From Flavobacterium ajazii (GTDB taxonomy: Bacteria; Bacteroidota; Bacteroidia; Flavobacteriales; Flavobacteriaceae), in assembly GCF_010614725.1 (NCBI RefSeq), contig NZ_JAAEHL010000001.1, positions 434,001-498,000 on the forward strand: a stretch of DNA of 64,000 bases, read 5' to 3'. Position 1 is the first letter of the stretch. The number at the start of each line of letters is the position of its first letter. Under the pieces are notes generated by a model. That model saw only the letters and a list, made by a program, of their open reading frames with translations. It had not been told where the DNA came from and did not search any database. Made by a program: the position numbers and the translations under genes. Positions 27,423 through 36,017 of this stretch are shown here, one piece after another.

Positions 27423-29414
27423 TTAACATAATTCCTTTAAAACTTTTACCACATCTACAATTCCACAATGTAAAATATTAATTTTATCTAAAGTTTCAGC
27501 CGTAAATTCTTCAATAATGGCCTCTTCTTCAATATCAGATAAATAATTGCTAAGATCCTCCAACATAAAAATATCCATACTGGATTTCATATGATGTGCC
27601 AGTTTTTTTACTGTATCATAATCATTATTTTTAAATGCTTCATCAAGTTGTGCTGCCTGATTCGGGATTTTATCTATAAAAAGGCTGATCATTTCTTTTT
27701 TGAAATCTGCATCTCCACCTCCCATTTCATCTAAAAAAGAAAAATTAATTTTACGTTTGTATCCATGCTCAAAATCTTTACTCATTACAGTTTTTATTGC
27801 TTTTAAAAGTACTGCCTGCTTAAAAGGTTTAGGTACATAAGCATCCATGCCTGCCTTGTAACAACGTTCCTGTTCACCAACTAATGAATGCGCAGTCATA
27901 GCTATAATCGGAATGGCTAATTTCATTTCATTTCTGATATATTCTGTCGTCTGGTAGCCATCTTTTACAGGCATCTGAAGGTCCATTAGAACCAAATCGT
28001 ATTCGTTTTTAGATAAAAGTTCAATGCCTTCTTCACCATTTTCGGCAATATCTAATTCAAAACCAAAATTAGAAATAACGCTTTTGGCTAATTTTTGATT
28101 TAAGGGATTGTCTTCACACAGCAATATTTTAAGTTTGCCCAGATTGTTATCTGATACTTTATTAACTTTAATTTCTGCAGTATTAGCTTTTTTATAGATT
28201 AAGGTAAAACTAAATTCAGAACCTCTTCCTGGCTTACTCTTTACCTGAATTTCACCTTTTTGTAATTCGACAAGCTGTTTCACAATACTAAGTCCCAGTC
28301 CTGTACCTCCAAATTTTCTGGTAGTGCTTTCTTCGGCCTGTGTAAATCGCTCAAAAATAGTTTTAAGCTTATCCTCAGGAATACCAATACCAGTATCTTT
28401 TACAGAAAATCTCAGAGTGTAAAAATCATCAGTATCTTCCACTTTTTTTACTGAAATTGTTACATCTCCATCCTCTGTAAATTTGAGAGCGTTACCGGTA
28501 AGATTCACTAATATCTGATTTAATCTTCCCTGATCGCCAATTACCATATCCGGCATTTCGGCATCTAAATAAAGATTAAACTCAACGTCTTTAGGTACTT
28601 TAACTTTTAATAAATTATAAACATGTTTGAGAGTCTTTTTCAAATTGAATGGTTCTGCTTCTATAGCCAGATTTCCGGATTCTATTTTAGAAAGATCAAG
28701 AATATCGTTAATAATTAAAAGAAGGTTTTCTCCGGCTGTCTGTACGCTTTCGACATAATCAAGCTGGGTATTATTTAAATCTGTCTGACTCAAAAGCTCT
28801 GTAAAACCAATAACAGCGTTTAGCGGGGTTCTGATTTCATGACTCATATTAGCCAGAAAACTGTCTTTAGCCAGTACCGCACGTTCTGCAATTTTTTTCT
28901 GAGCATTTAACTCAATATTTTTTGTTTGCAATTCTAGTTGGCCAATTACGTGTTTTGCAACAAGTGACAAAGCATTTTTCTGATTTTCATTGAGTTCCTT
29001 AACGACATGATCTATTGCACAAATAGTTCCTATATTAAATCCGTCGGGTGTTGTAAGCGGAATACCCGCATAAAATCTGATTTTAAACCCACCGACAACA
29101 TTAGGGTCATTTTTGAAGCGATCGTTTAGAAAAGTATCATTTATTTCTACTATTTCAGATTCCATAATAGTATACTGGCAGAAAGAAATTTCACGCGGTA
29201 CTTCTGTAACACCGATTCCAATCTCAGATTTAAACCACTGTCTGCTTTCGTCTATAAACGAGATATGGGCGATTGGTACACCACAAATATAGGAAACCAG
29301 TTTAGTAGCATCATCAAAAGCATGATCTGGCAGTGTGTCAAGTATATTGTAGCGTTTTAAAGCAGCTAAACGTTCTAATTCGTTGTATGGAATAGGAAAT
29401 TTTGTATTGTTCAT
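27423..29414 (-). CDS. Hybrid sensor kinase GAF-HisKA-HATPase-REC-Hpt
   Basis: The 663-residue soluble protein has no TM helix. It has a GAF domain (about 25-160, IAHISFIDESRQWFKSEIG, IPLTTPDGFNIGTICAID) and HisKA (His192 in FLANMSHEIRTPLNAVIGF). HATPase_c (LVNLTGNALKFTEDG; KDTGIGIPEDKL; GTGLGLSI), a receiver (ILLCEDNPLNQKL; DLVLMDLQMPVKDG; YVPKPF) and a C-terminal Hpt (His in AHHMKSSMDIF) follow. It contains a complete His-Asp-His relay in one chain and should pass phosphate to a separate receiver, most simply the lone one encoded 71 bp downstream. The GAF ligand is unknown. Confidence 0.95.
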   Translation of the reverse strand: MNNTKFPIPYNELERLAALKRYNILDTLPDHAFDDATKLVSYICGVPIAHISFIDESRQWFKSEIGIGVTEVPREISFCQYTIMESEIVEINDTFLNDRFKNDPNVVGGFKIRFYAGIPLTTPDGFNIGTICAIDHVVKELNENQKNALSLVAKHVIGQLELQTKNIELNAQKKIAERAVLAKDSFLANMSHEIRTPLNAVIGFTELLSQTDLNNTQLDYVESVQTAGENLLLIINDILDLSKIESGNLAIEAEPFNLKKTLKHVYNLLKVKVPKDVEFNLYLDAEMPDMVIGDQGRLNQILVNLTGNALKFTEDGDVTISVKKVEDTDDFYTLRFSVKDTGIGIPEDKLKTIFERFTQAEESTTRKFGGTGLGLSIVKQLVELQKGEIQVKSKPGRGSEFSFTLIYKKANTAEIKVNKVSDNNLGKLKILLCEDNPLNQKLAKSVISNFGFELDIAENGEEGIELLSKNEYDLVLMDLQMPVKDGYQTTEYIRNEMKLAIPIIAMTAHSLVGEQERCYKAGMDAYVPKPFKQAVLLKAIKTVMSKDFEHGYKRKINFSFLDEMGGGDADFKKEMISLFIDKIPNQAAQLDEAFKNNDYDTVKKLAHHMKSSMDIFMLEDLSNYLSDIEEEAIIEEFTAETLDKINILHCGIVDVVKVLKELC

Positions 29415-29557
29415 TTTTATCTGAGATATGGCTATAAAGATAAAATATTTTCAGATAAAACCATGTAATAAATCGTGTCATCCCCAACAATTAACAGGCT
29501 TTATATATTTTAGCTGTAATAGCCTTTGGAGGAAATTAAAAACAGTTATTAAAATGA

Positions 29558-29599
29558 ATGGAGCCGAAATTTTTCCAATAAAAAAGCTTTCGACTCCAT
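29558..29599. terminator. Candidate terminator hairpin between PUL and kinase cluster
   Basis: A twelve-position stem (29558-29569 with 29588-29599, one mismatch) lies 50 bp past the GH43 stop, read leftward. The downstream T-tract is weak. It probably marks the end of the PUL transcript. Confidence 0.5.
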
Positions 29600-29652
29600 C
29601 ATTTAGGATAACATTATCCTTGAAATTGTAGATTATATTTTACTTCTAATTT

Positions 29653-30654
29653 TTAATCATTTTTGTTCTGCATAAAATCAGGAAAACCGCTTTTTGTCCA
29701 TTCTAAGACTCTTGCCCGGGTTGCACGATTTTTATCGGATAATTCATGTCCCTGAATTTCTTTATAATCTCTTGCATGGTAAATCATTATCGTTGTTTTT
29801 CCGTCTTCGCTGGTCGTAAATGAATTGTGACCGGGACCATATCTTTTTAGTTCTTCATTGGTATAAAATACAGGAGCAGGAGATTTCTGCCAATTTGCAA
29901 CATCCAGTAAATCTGCTTTTTCATCAATCCATAATAAGCCCATACAATAGTTATGATTTGTTGCACTGGCAGAATACGTTACAAATATTTTTCCGCTCTT
30001 TTTAATCACAGCAGGACCTTCATTAACATTGTATTTTTCTCTTTCCCAGCTGAATTCCGGTTCGGTAATAACTATTTCCGGACCTGTAAGCGTGGTTGGA
30101 TTTTTCATTTCTGATAAAACTAAAGCAGTGCCATGATTCCCTCCTCTTACATTTTGTGCCCAGATTAAATATCTTTTACCATTGTGTTCAAAAGTTGTGG
30201 CATCTAATGAAAATGACTCCTTTTGCGTTTTTAGCTGTCCTTCTTCTGTCCATTTGCCTTCCATCGGATTAGCGGAAGGATTTGACAATACCCAAATTCT
30301 AATATTCCAGATATTTTCGGCTTCACCTGCAGCAAAATAGATATACCATTTTCCGTCAATTCTATGCAGTTCAGGAGCCCAGATATGACTGCCCATAACA
30401 CCTTTTTCGTGTTTGTGCCAGACTTCTTTATCTTTTGCTTCTTTTAAACCGTTTATACTATTAGCCTTTCGGATTACAATTCTATCATATTCCGGAACTG
30501 TAGCTATCAAATAATATTCGCCGGCTTCTGTTTTATATACCCACGGATCGGCACGCTGTTCTGCAATTGGATTATTAAATTTGGATTGCGAATTGCCTTG
30601 AAATGGATTGATTACAGCCATTATTGTCAAAGCGAAAATTCTAATTAATTTCAT
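29653..30654 (-). CDS. Glycoside hydrolase family 43 (alpha-L-arabinofuranosidase-like)
   Basis: The 333-residue protein has a signal peptide (cleavage near NSQ) and a five-bladed propeller fold. The three GH43 acidic residues are visible: catalytic base Asp in EQRADPWVYK, pKa-modulating Asp in FSLDATTF and general acid Glu in NVNEGPAV. SHIWAPELHRIDGKWYIYFA is a family hallmark. Close architecture is seen in exo-acting alpha-L-arabinofuranosidases; the precise linkage is uncertain. It is the last gene of the PUL on this strand, 67 bp after a DUF2264 gene. Confidence 0.9.
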   Translation of the reverse strand: MKLIRIFALTIMAVINPFQGNSQSKFNNPIAEQRADPWVYKTEAGEYYLIATVPEYDRIVIRKANSINGLKEAKDKEVWHKHEKGVMGSHIWAPELHRIDGKWYIYFAAGEAENIWNIRIWVLSNPSANPMEGKWTEEGQLKTQKESFSLDATTFEHNGKRYLIWAQNVRGGNHGTALVLSEMKNPTTLTGPEIVITEPEFSWEREKYNVNEGPAVIKKSGKIFVTYSASATNHNYCMGLLWIDEKADLLDVANWQKSPAPVFYTNEELKRYGPGHNSFTTSEDGKTTIMIYHARDYKEIQGHELSDKNRATRARVLEWTKSGFPDFMQNKND

Positions 30655-30721
30655 GCTTATTTTATTTATTGTTTGTGTGTAATTTGTGTAACGAATTTGT
30701 TTTTAAAATACTAATATTGTT

Positions 30722-32728
30722 TTAGTTAAATACGATTACTTTTTTAATTAATTTATCATATTCTACGATTATGGAGCCATTAATTTGTTGCGAAACTTTT
30801 ACCGGAATGAGCTCTTCTTTTTTCCACTTTTCACCTGATTTTTTCCAAAGCATCAGAGTAGCATAAATAGCTGTTTTATTTGATTTTGAATTGCCAGTGA
30901 CATTTATTACCGAACTTTCATCACTTTCCGGGTGTAATCCTTTTGCTTTTACAACTTCGGTTTTATCCCAGCCTAAAAGTGGAATCATAGCCAGCTGGTA
31001 TTTTCCGTTATCGATAATAGTCACTTCGTGCCCTGCTACATTTTTTTTAGTTGTAACAATTTCTTTGTCTAATTTCGGCAAAGCATAATGTCCTAAGCGC
31101 ATTGAAACAGGCTTATCGCTGTTATTTTTATCAATTCTTAAAATTCCGTTTAGTAAAGGAATATCCGCTAAACTGAACTTTATATTTTCATCGGTTTCTA
31201 AAACTACATTTCGGTAATAAATGCCGTTTTCAAACTTTTTGAAAGTAAATAATCTAAAGGCTTCCCATTGGTCTTTTTGATTTTTAATCACATAATTCAT
31301 TGCAACTTCACCATTTTGACCATCTGCCTGCCACGGGAAAGCACTGTTATAAGACAATCTGTTATAGTTTTCTGTCGATCTGAATTTCTGCCAGTCGCTG
31401 CTCACTTTTTCATGACACCACGCTCTAACTTCTGAAGCCCCAATATTAGGATAGTCTGTAATAAGGATTTGCGAATCTCCCTGATATTTATTGTAAACCT
31501 GATCTTTTTTGAATGTTGCATCCCAATCTCCATTGTTTTCTTTGGCTGTCCAAAACGGACTATTATCCGGCACCAGTAAGCCTAAAAAGATTTTCCCCAT
31601 CCAATACACGCTTCCACGACAACTGTAATTTTGAACTGCAGGTTCAAATGCACCATAAAAGCCAAGTGTAGGTACATTGTCTTTCATAAAATCCGGATGC
31701 GTCAAAAATTGCTTAATTACTCCGGATGAAATTCTGCGCATCCATCCGTAATTGGTATTCGGATCATTTTGAAATCCCATTAACGGAAAAGGAACTACTG
31801 CACCGGTTCTGTAACTGATACTTCTTCCCCACATGATCATTTCACCATCTCTGCTAAATAAATAAGGATAATTGTTTTTTAAATCATTAAAATTCGAGGC
31901 AAATCTGGCCGCAATTTCAGGATAGTTTTTCTTTCCAAAAAACTCTGACCAAATACTTCCATACATCTGAAAAGCCCACATACTGTAATAATCATATGCA
32001 GGACTGTCATTATACCATCCATTGCCACGATAATGCTTTAGTGATTTTTCTAAATATTCAACCAATAATTTTTCATTAACTGTATAGCCTTGTTCTTTAA
32101 AAAAACTCAGTACAAAAATGTTGAAAAACTTCCAGTTAGAATCTACCGTAGGCCCGTCACCATAGCTAATCATTATTTTAGCCAGATCGTCTTTTTGATT
32201 TTGCGGAAGCGGTTTCCATAAAACTTCAGGATTAGTCAGTAAAGAAAGTGCCAAAGCGCCAAATTCAACCAGCTTTTGACTTGGACCACCATTTTTAGCA
32301 CGCGGTTCAATATAAGTCGGACTATTCGGGTCTGTCAATTTCGCTATTTGATAGCGATAATAATCTGCTACTTTTATATTGTTGATTATCAAATTCGGAT
32401 TTTCTTTCAACAAAGGCGAAGCAATAAATAAAGTTCTGCAAAGCCCTTCCAATTTTTCTGTCGGAACCTGATTTGGATTCGATGGATAACTTTTTCCTTC
32501 CTGTTTCGGAAATTGCATCGGGTCATCCAGTTTATGAATATAGCTGAAAGCTCCTTCCAATAGATAAAATGCCGCATCTTTCCAGTGCTGTTTTATCATT
32601 CCTGTATGTGGACTAACTGCATAATCTGGTTTTTTAATCTGAAATACAGCCGTATTTTCTTTTTGCTGGGAAAATAGAGACAGGCTGAAAATACCTGCGA
32701 AAAACAAGAATATTTTTAATTGATTCAT
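30722..32728 (-). CDS. DUF2264 protein, long form (possible GH154-type beta-glucuronidase)
   Basis: The 668-residue protein has a signal peptide (MNQLKIFLFFAGIFSLSLFSQ). The N-terminal ~400 residues form the DUF2264 (alpha/alpha)6-barrel type domain (YGDGPTVDSNWKFFNIFVLSF; YRGNGWYNDSPAYDYYSMWAFQMYG; MIMWGRSISYRTGAVVPF). A beta-rich C-terminal part follows (about 430-668). I recall that CAZy family GH154, with beta-glucuronidase activity on arabinogalactan, belongs to this fold group; assignment here is inference. It lies between two GH43 genes and could remove capping glucuronic acid. Compare the shorter paralogue at 48617-49861. Confidence 0.78.
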   Translation of the reverse strand: MNQLKIFLFFAGIFSLSLFSQQKENTAVFQIKKPDYAVSPHTGMIKQHWKDAAFYLLEGAFSYIHKLDDPMQFPKQEGKSYPSNPNQVPTEKLEGLCRTLFIASPLLKENPNLIINNIKVADYYRYQIAKLTDPNSPTYIEPRAKNGGPSQKLVEFGALALSLLTNPEVLWKPLPQNQKDDLAKIMISYGDGPTVDSNWKFFNIFVLSFFKEQGYTVNEKLLVEYLEKSLKHYRGNGWYNDSPAYDYYSMWAFQMYGSIWSEFFGKKNYPEIAARFASNFNDLKNNYPYLFSRDGEMIMWGRSISYRTGAVVPFPLMGFQNDPNTNYGWMRRISSGVIKQFLTHPDFMKDNVPTLGFYGAFEPAVQNYSCRGSVYWMGKIFLGLLVPDNSPFWTAKENNGDWDATFKKDQVYNKYQGDSQILITDYPNIGASEVRAWCHEKVSSDWQKFRSTENYNRLSYNSAFPWQADGQNGEVAMNYVIKNQKDQWEAFRLFTFKKFENGIYYRNVVLETDENIKFSLADIPLLNGILRIDKNNSDKPVSMRLGHYALPKLDKEIVTTKKNVAGHEVTIIDNGKYQLAMIPLLGWDKTEVVKAKGLHPESDESSVINVTGNSKSNKTAIYATLMLWKKSGEKWKKEELIPVKVSQQINGSIIVEYDKLIKKVIVFN

Positions 32729-32882
32729 TTTTAAATGTTTGTAACTATAAATTATAAAGAAACTATAGTATATATAAGTGTAAAAATAACACTTTTTAAC
32801 AAGATTATATACATGCCGCTTGGGATAAATTGTTTTTGATTATATTTTTTTAGTTTAAGAATAAAGAAGCCCAAGCCCTGCG

Positions 32883-33905
32883 TTATGGAAAATAAGGCTT
32901 CAAAACAACTAGCTTATCTCCTGACAAATCAACCTCAAATAGTTTAGGAATCCTAATCGTTTTACCATCAATTTTTTTATGGCTGTGGACAGACATAAGC
33001 CATTTACCTTCAAAAGTCTGAAACAGCATTCCGTGACCAAAATTGGGTGGTGAAACAGGGGCTTCTTCCTGAATCCAGGGTCCATCCAAGGTACCACTTT
33101 TAGAATAGGCTACTCCCTGAGTATAAACATCGTAAATCCAGCTGGTCCAAAGCATTCCTAAACGTCCTGAACCTGTTTTAAATAAATACGGACCATCGGT
33201 AACTTTATTAGGCTTATCATTGCCATTAGAATCTTTTTCCCTGCTCCAGGGTGAGTCACTTGCTTTAAAGAGTAATTTTCCTTCTCCAACCGAGCCGCTT
33301 AAATCCGGTTTTAATTCTATTTTTTCTATAGTCCCGTTTCCATTTTGCAGCCATTCATAACAATAAATCATATAAGGTTTCCCATTCTTATCAATCCAAA
33401 ATGTGCCATCCAGTGTTGGTTTATCAGCTGGTAAATAGATATCGTCTTTCATCGGTAAATACGGTCCCTGAGCATGATCGCTTACCAAAATATGACTTGC
33501 ACGGCGTTCAATACTATTATCATCAACTTTATCTATTATTTTGTCCCTATTCGTAAAAGTGGCAAAGTAGTAATATTTATTTTTGAACTGATGCAATTCT
33601 GCTGCCCAAATCATCGGTTTTGGTCCCATCCAGGATTTTGGATCTGTTTTGGCAACATCGTATGGGCCATTCCATAATTTTAAATCTTTACTCTTCCAAA
33701 GAAATCCGCCAGTTCCGGTCATATAATACATGCCAGTTTTATTATCTGCTAAAATTGCCGGATCACTTAATCGGATTGAATCTAAAGGAACTGCTTCTTT
33801 TAATACTCTGCTTTTCTGAGCATTTATTATTGAAAAATAAAAAAAGCATGCACTCATAAAAAAAATAAAACTTGATTTCTGTATAAAATTTTGCTGGCTT
33901 TTCAT
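32883..33905 (-). CDS. Glycoside hydrolase family 43 protein with Asp at the usual acid position
   Basis: The 340-residue protein has a signal sequence (to about NAQ). The GH43 propeller shows the base Asp in LSDPAILAD, IWAAELHQFKNKYYYFATF, the second Asp in TLDGTFWID, and VTDGPYLFKTGSGRLGMLWTSW where most members have EGP. The general acid position thus appears as Asp. I believe TDGP occurs in some GH43 subfamilies, so it may be a subfamily feature, not a defect. The gene follows the GH43_24-like gene after 10 bp and is surely cotranscribed with it. An exo-arabinosidase or galactosidase role in side-chain trimming is likely. Confidence 0.82.
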   Translation of the reverse strand: MKSQQNFIQKSSFIFFMSACFFYFSIINAQKSRVLKEAVPLDSIRLSDPAILADNKTGMYYMTGTGGFLWKSKDLKLWNGPYDVAKTDPKSWMGPKPMIWAAELHQFKNKYYYFATFTNRDKIIDKVDDNSIERRASHILVSDHAQGPYLPMKDDIYLPADKPTLDGTFWIDKNGKPYMIYCYEWLQNGNGTIEKIELKPDLSGSVGEGKLLFKASDSPWSREKDSNGNDKPNKVTDGPYLFKTGSGRLGMLWTSWIYDVYTQGVAYSKSGTLDGPWIQEEAPVSPPNFGHGMLFQTFEGKWLMSVHSHKKIDGKTIRIPKLFEVDLSGDKLVVLKPYFP

Positions 33906-33915
33906 TTTTTAATTA

Positions 33916-35040
33916 TTAATTTTCTGTAAAATAAGCTAAATTCCAATTATCTAACCACTTTAAAACTGGTTTTTCTTCAATACACTTAATTGGCAGCCAG
34001 ATATAAGTCCCATCAATTGGATTATCAGGCTTCCAGCGGTCTGCCATAAAAATAAACTGGTCTTTTTTGCCCTGAACCTGAAAAATATAAGTGCTTTGCG
34101 AATGAAATGTGAAATCGGCATCTTTACCAAAACAAGGGTTTCCTAAAGCTTCCCACGGCCCCCAGATAGATTTGGATTTAAAAGAACGTGCTTCATTAGG
34201 ATCCCAGCCTGTACAGCCTGAGGTTATCATATAATAAATTCCTTCTTTTTTAAAAATTGCAGGTGCTTCGTTATGTCCTGCAGGTTCCACTCGGGTCCAT
34301 TTTTCTGTAAAATCTAAATAGTCATCTGTCAATTCAGAAATATGAAGGGTCAAATTTTCCTCTGATGAATGAATAAGATACCCTTTTTCATTATCATCTA
34401 CATAAACTGTCATATCTCTTGACATCTGCCCTTTTTTAAAATCCCTACGCACCAACATTCCGTTTTTGATAGCGGTTACCCATTCAGGGCTCCAGGATTT
34501 TAAATTGCGTTCAGTTGTCGAAGCTAATTTATATTCTTCCTTAAAATCCATTGGCCAGACTCCTTTATTAGGTCTATATGATTTTTTATATGCAAAAGGG
34601 CCTTTCGGAGAATCACTTATGGCTACTGCAGCTCTGGCAGAATCATAACCTTTTCCCTTAAATTCCAAATGAAACCACATGATGTATTTGCCTGTTTTTT
34701 TATTAAAAACTACTTTGGGGCGTTCCATGATGCATCCTTTTGTTATTTCAGAATTAGGATCATCTTCGACTTTTAGTACAATGCCTTCATTATTCCAGTT
34801 GTACAAATCTTTTGACGAATAACAGCTAACGCCTTTCAGCGCTGTATTTCCGCCTTTGCCTTCTGTTTTAAATTCGCCATACCAATAATAAGTTCCATCA
34901 ACAAAAATAACACCGCCTCCATGAGCATTAATGTGTACGCCATCAGTATCTTTCCATACTTTTCCCGGTTCAAAAGAAGTGTTTTGTCCAAATACTAATG
35001 AACACAGAAAACTTATAATTATCGAATATTGTAATTTCAT
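33916..35040 (-). CDS. GH43 subfamily 24-like exo-beta-1,3-galactanase
   Basis: The 374-residue protein has a signal peptide (MKLQYSIIISFLCSLVFGQ). Features of the exo-beta-1,3-galactanase group are INAHGGGVIFVDGTYYWYGE, CIMERPKVVFN, RDMTVYVDD, the general acid Glu in GHNEAPAIFK, SGCTGWDPNEA and DFTFHSQSTYIF. This subfamily lacks the usual GH43 base Asp; a Gln is proposed to take its place, and SQST supplies one. The enzyme would release galactose from the beta-1,3-galactan backbone of type II arabinogalactan, bypassing side chains. The start codon overlaps the GH16 stop by 4 bp, implying translational coupling. Confidence 0.85.
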   Translation of the reverse strand: MKLQYSIIISFLCSLVFGQNTSFEPGKVWKDTDGVHINAHGGGVIFVDGTYYWYGEFKTEGKGGNTALKGVSCYSSKDLYNWNNEGIVLKVEDDPNSEITKGCIMERPKVVFNKKTGKYIMWFHLEFKGKGYDSARAAVAISDSPKGPFAYKKSYRPNKGVWPMDFKEEYKLASTTERNLKSWSPEWVTAIKNGMLVRRDFKKGQMSRDMTVYVDDNEKGYLIHSSEENLTLHISELTDDYLDFTEKWTRVEPAGHNEAPAIFKKEGIYYMITSGCTGWDPNEARSFKSKSIWGPWEALGNPCFGKDADFTFHSQSTYIFQVQGKKDQFIFMADRWKPDNPIDGTYIWLPIKCIEEKPVLKWLDNWNLAYFTEN

Positions 35041-35894
35041 TTTAATTGCTTTTTTTGATAAACCCTGATATAATCTATTATGTATTGTGACGGTAAATTA
35101 TCAGATGTAAATTCTCCACCGTTTATTCCTCCTACTGCCAGATTTACCAATAAATAATGAGGCTGCTGAAAAGGTTTTATTTTCTGATTTTTATATTTCA
35201 TCGTTTCATCGACACTAATTTCGTTTAGCAACTGATCATCAACATATAATTTAATCCATTGCGCATCCCAATCCATTCTCCAGATGTGAAATTTGTTCGC
35301 CCAATTTTCATTAAAATCACTTAGCATTTTTGTAGAGCTGTCCCAGACTGTTTTGGATTCATCTGATTTCCAGCATGCATTTGCTAATATTTTTCCGGTG
35401 TAATATTCCATAATATCAATTTCCCCGTTTGCAGGCCAGTTTCCCTGTACGCCCAAAGTCCAAAAGGCCGGCCACATTCCTTTTCCAACAGGAATTTTAG
35501 CCCGCATTTCGAATCGGCCATACTGCCAGGAATGTTTTCCGCGTGTTATTAAACAGGATGATGTAACTTTTATGGAATCTCTCTTTTTTGTCCAGTCGGA
35601 ATGAATTTCTGAAACAAAATCCGGGTTTGGTCTATTTTCTTTTCTAGCTTCAATAATCAGGAAACCGTTTTTACAGAAGGCATTTTTTTTTTGATACCAT
35701 TGTGCTTCCTGATTTCTCACAAAGCCGGTTTCATAATTCCAGTTTTTTTCCTCTGGAATACCCTCAACAGTAAATTCGTCACTCCAGACCAACTGATATT
35801 CTTCTTTCTTATCTGGTTTCTCTTTAAATGAAACGAAACTATACAGCATTGCTGCACTTCCTAAAACCAAAAAACGATTCACTTTAAATTTCAT
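35037..35894 (-). CDS. Glycoside hydrolase family 16 (endo-beta-1,3-galactanase/glucanase-like)
   Basis: The 285-residue protein has an N-terminal hydrophobic leader (RFLVLGSAAMLYSFVSF) and a single GH16 jelly roll. The catalytic motif is ExDxxE: Glu158, Asp160, Glu163 in GEIDIMEY. LVWSDEFTVEG, YGRFEMRAKIPVGKGMWPAFWTLG and WRMDWD are also typical. GH16 endo-enzymes cut beta-1,3-linked glucans or galactans; translational coupling to an exo-beta-1,3-galactanase favours galactan. The product would be oligosaccharides for SusC/SusD import and exo-trimming. A terminator-like hairpin separates it from the GH128-like gene upstream. Confidence 0.92.
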   Translation of the reverse strand: MKFKVNRFLVLGSAAMLYSFVSFKEKPDKKEEYQLVWSDEFTVEGIPEEKNWNYETGFVRNQEAQWYQKKNAFCKNGFLIIEARKENRPNPDFVSEIHSDWTKKRDSIKVTSSCLITRGKHSWQYGRFEMRAKIPVGKGMWPAFWTLGVQGNWPANGEIDIMEYYTGKILANACWKSDESKTVWDSSTKMLSDFNENWANKFHIWRMDWDAQWIKLYVDDQLLNEISVDETMKYKNQKIKPFQQPHYLLVNLAVGGINGGEFTSDNLPSQYIIDYIRVYQKKQLK

Positions 35895-35939
35895 TTCATT
35901 ACTTATTTACAATTCGGCAGTATTATCATTTTTAAGAAA

Positions 35940-35965
35940 ATGGGGGATCGCTCAAAATCCCCCAT
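35940..35965 (-). terminator. Strong hairpin between GH128-like and GH16 genes
   Basis: A perfect 9-bp GC-rich stem (ATGGGGGAT at 35940-35948 with 35957-35965) has an 8-nt loop. Read leftward it runs into TTTTCTT. It probably ends or attenuates transcription from the SusCD-GH128 unit. Confidence 0.75.
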
Positions 35966-36017
35966 CGTCCAAAAACGCATTATAACCAAACTAACTTATT
36001 TTTTATCTGCTTAATTC

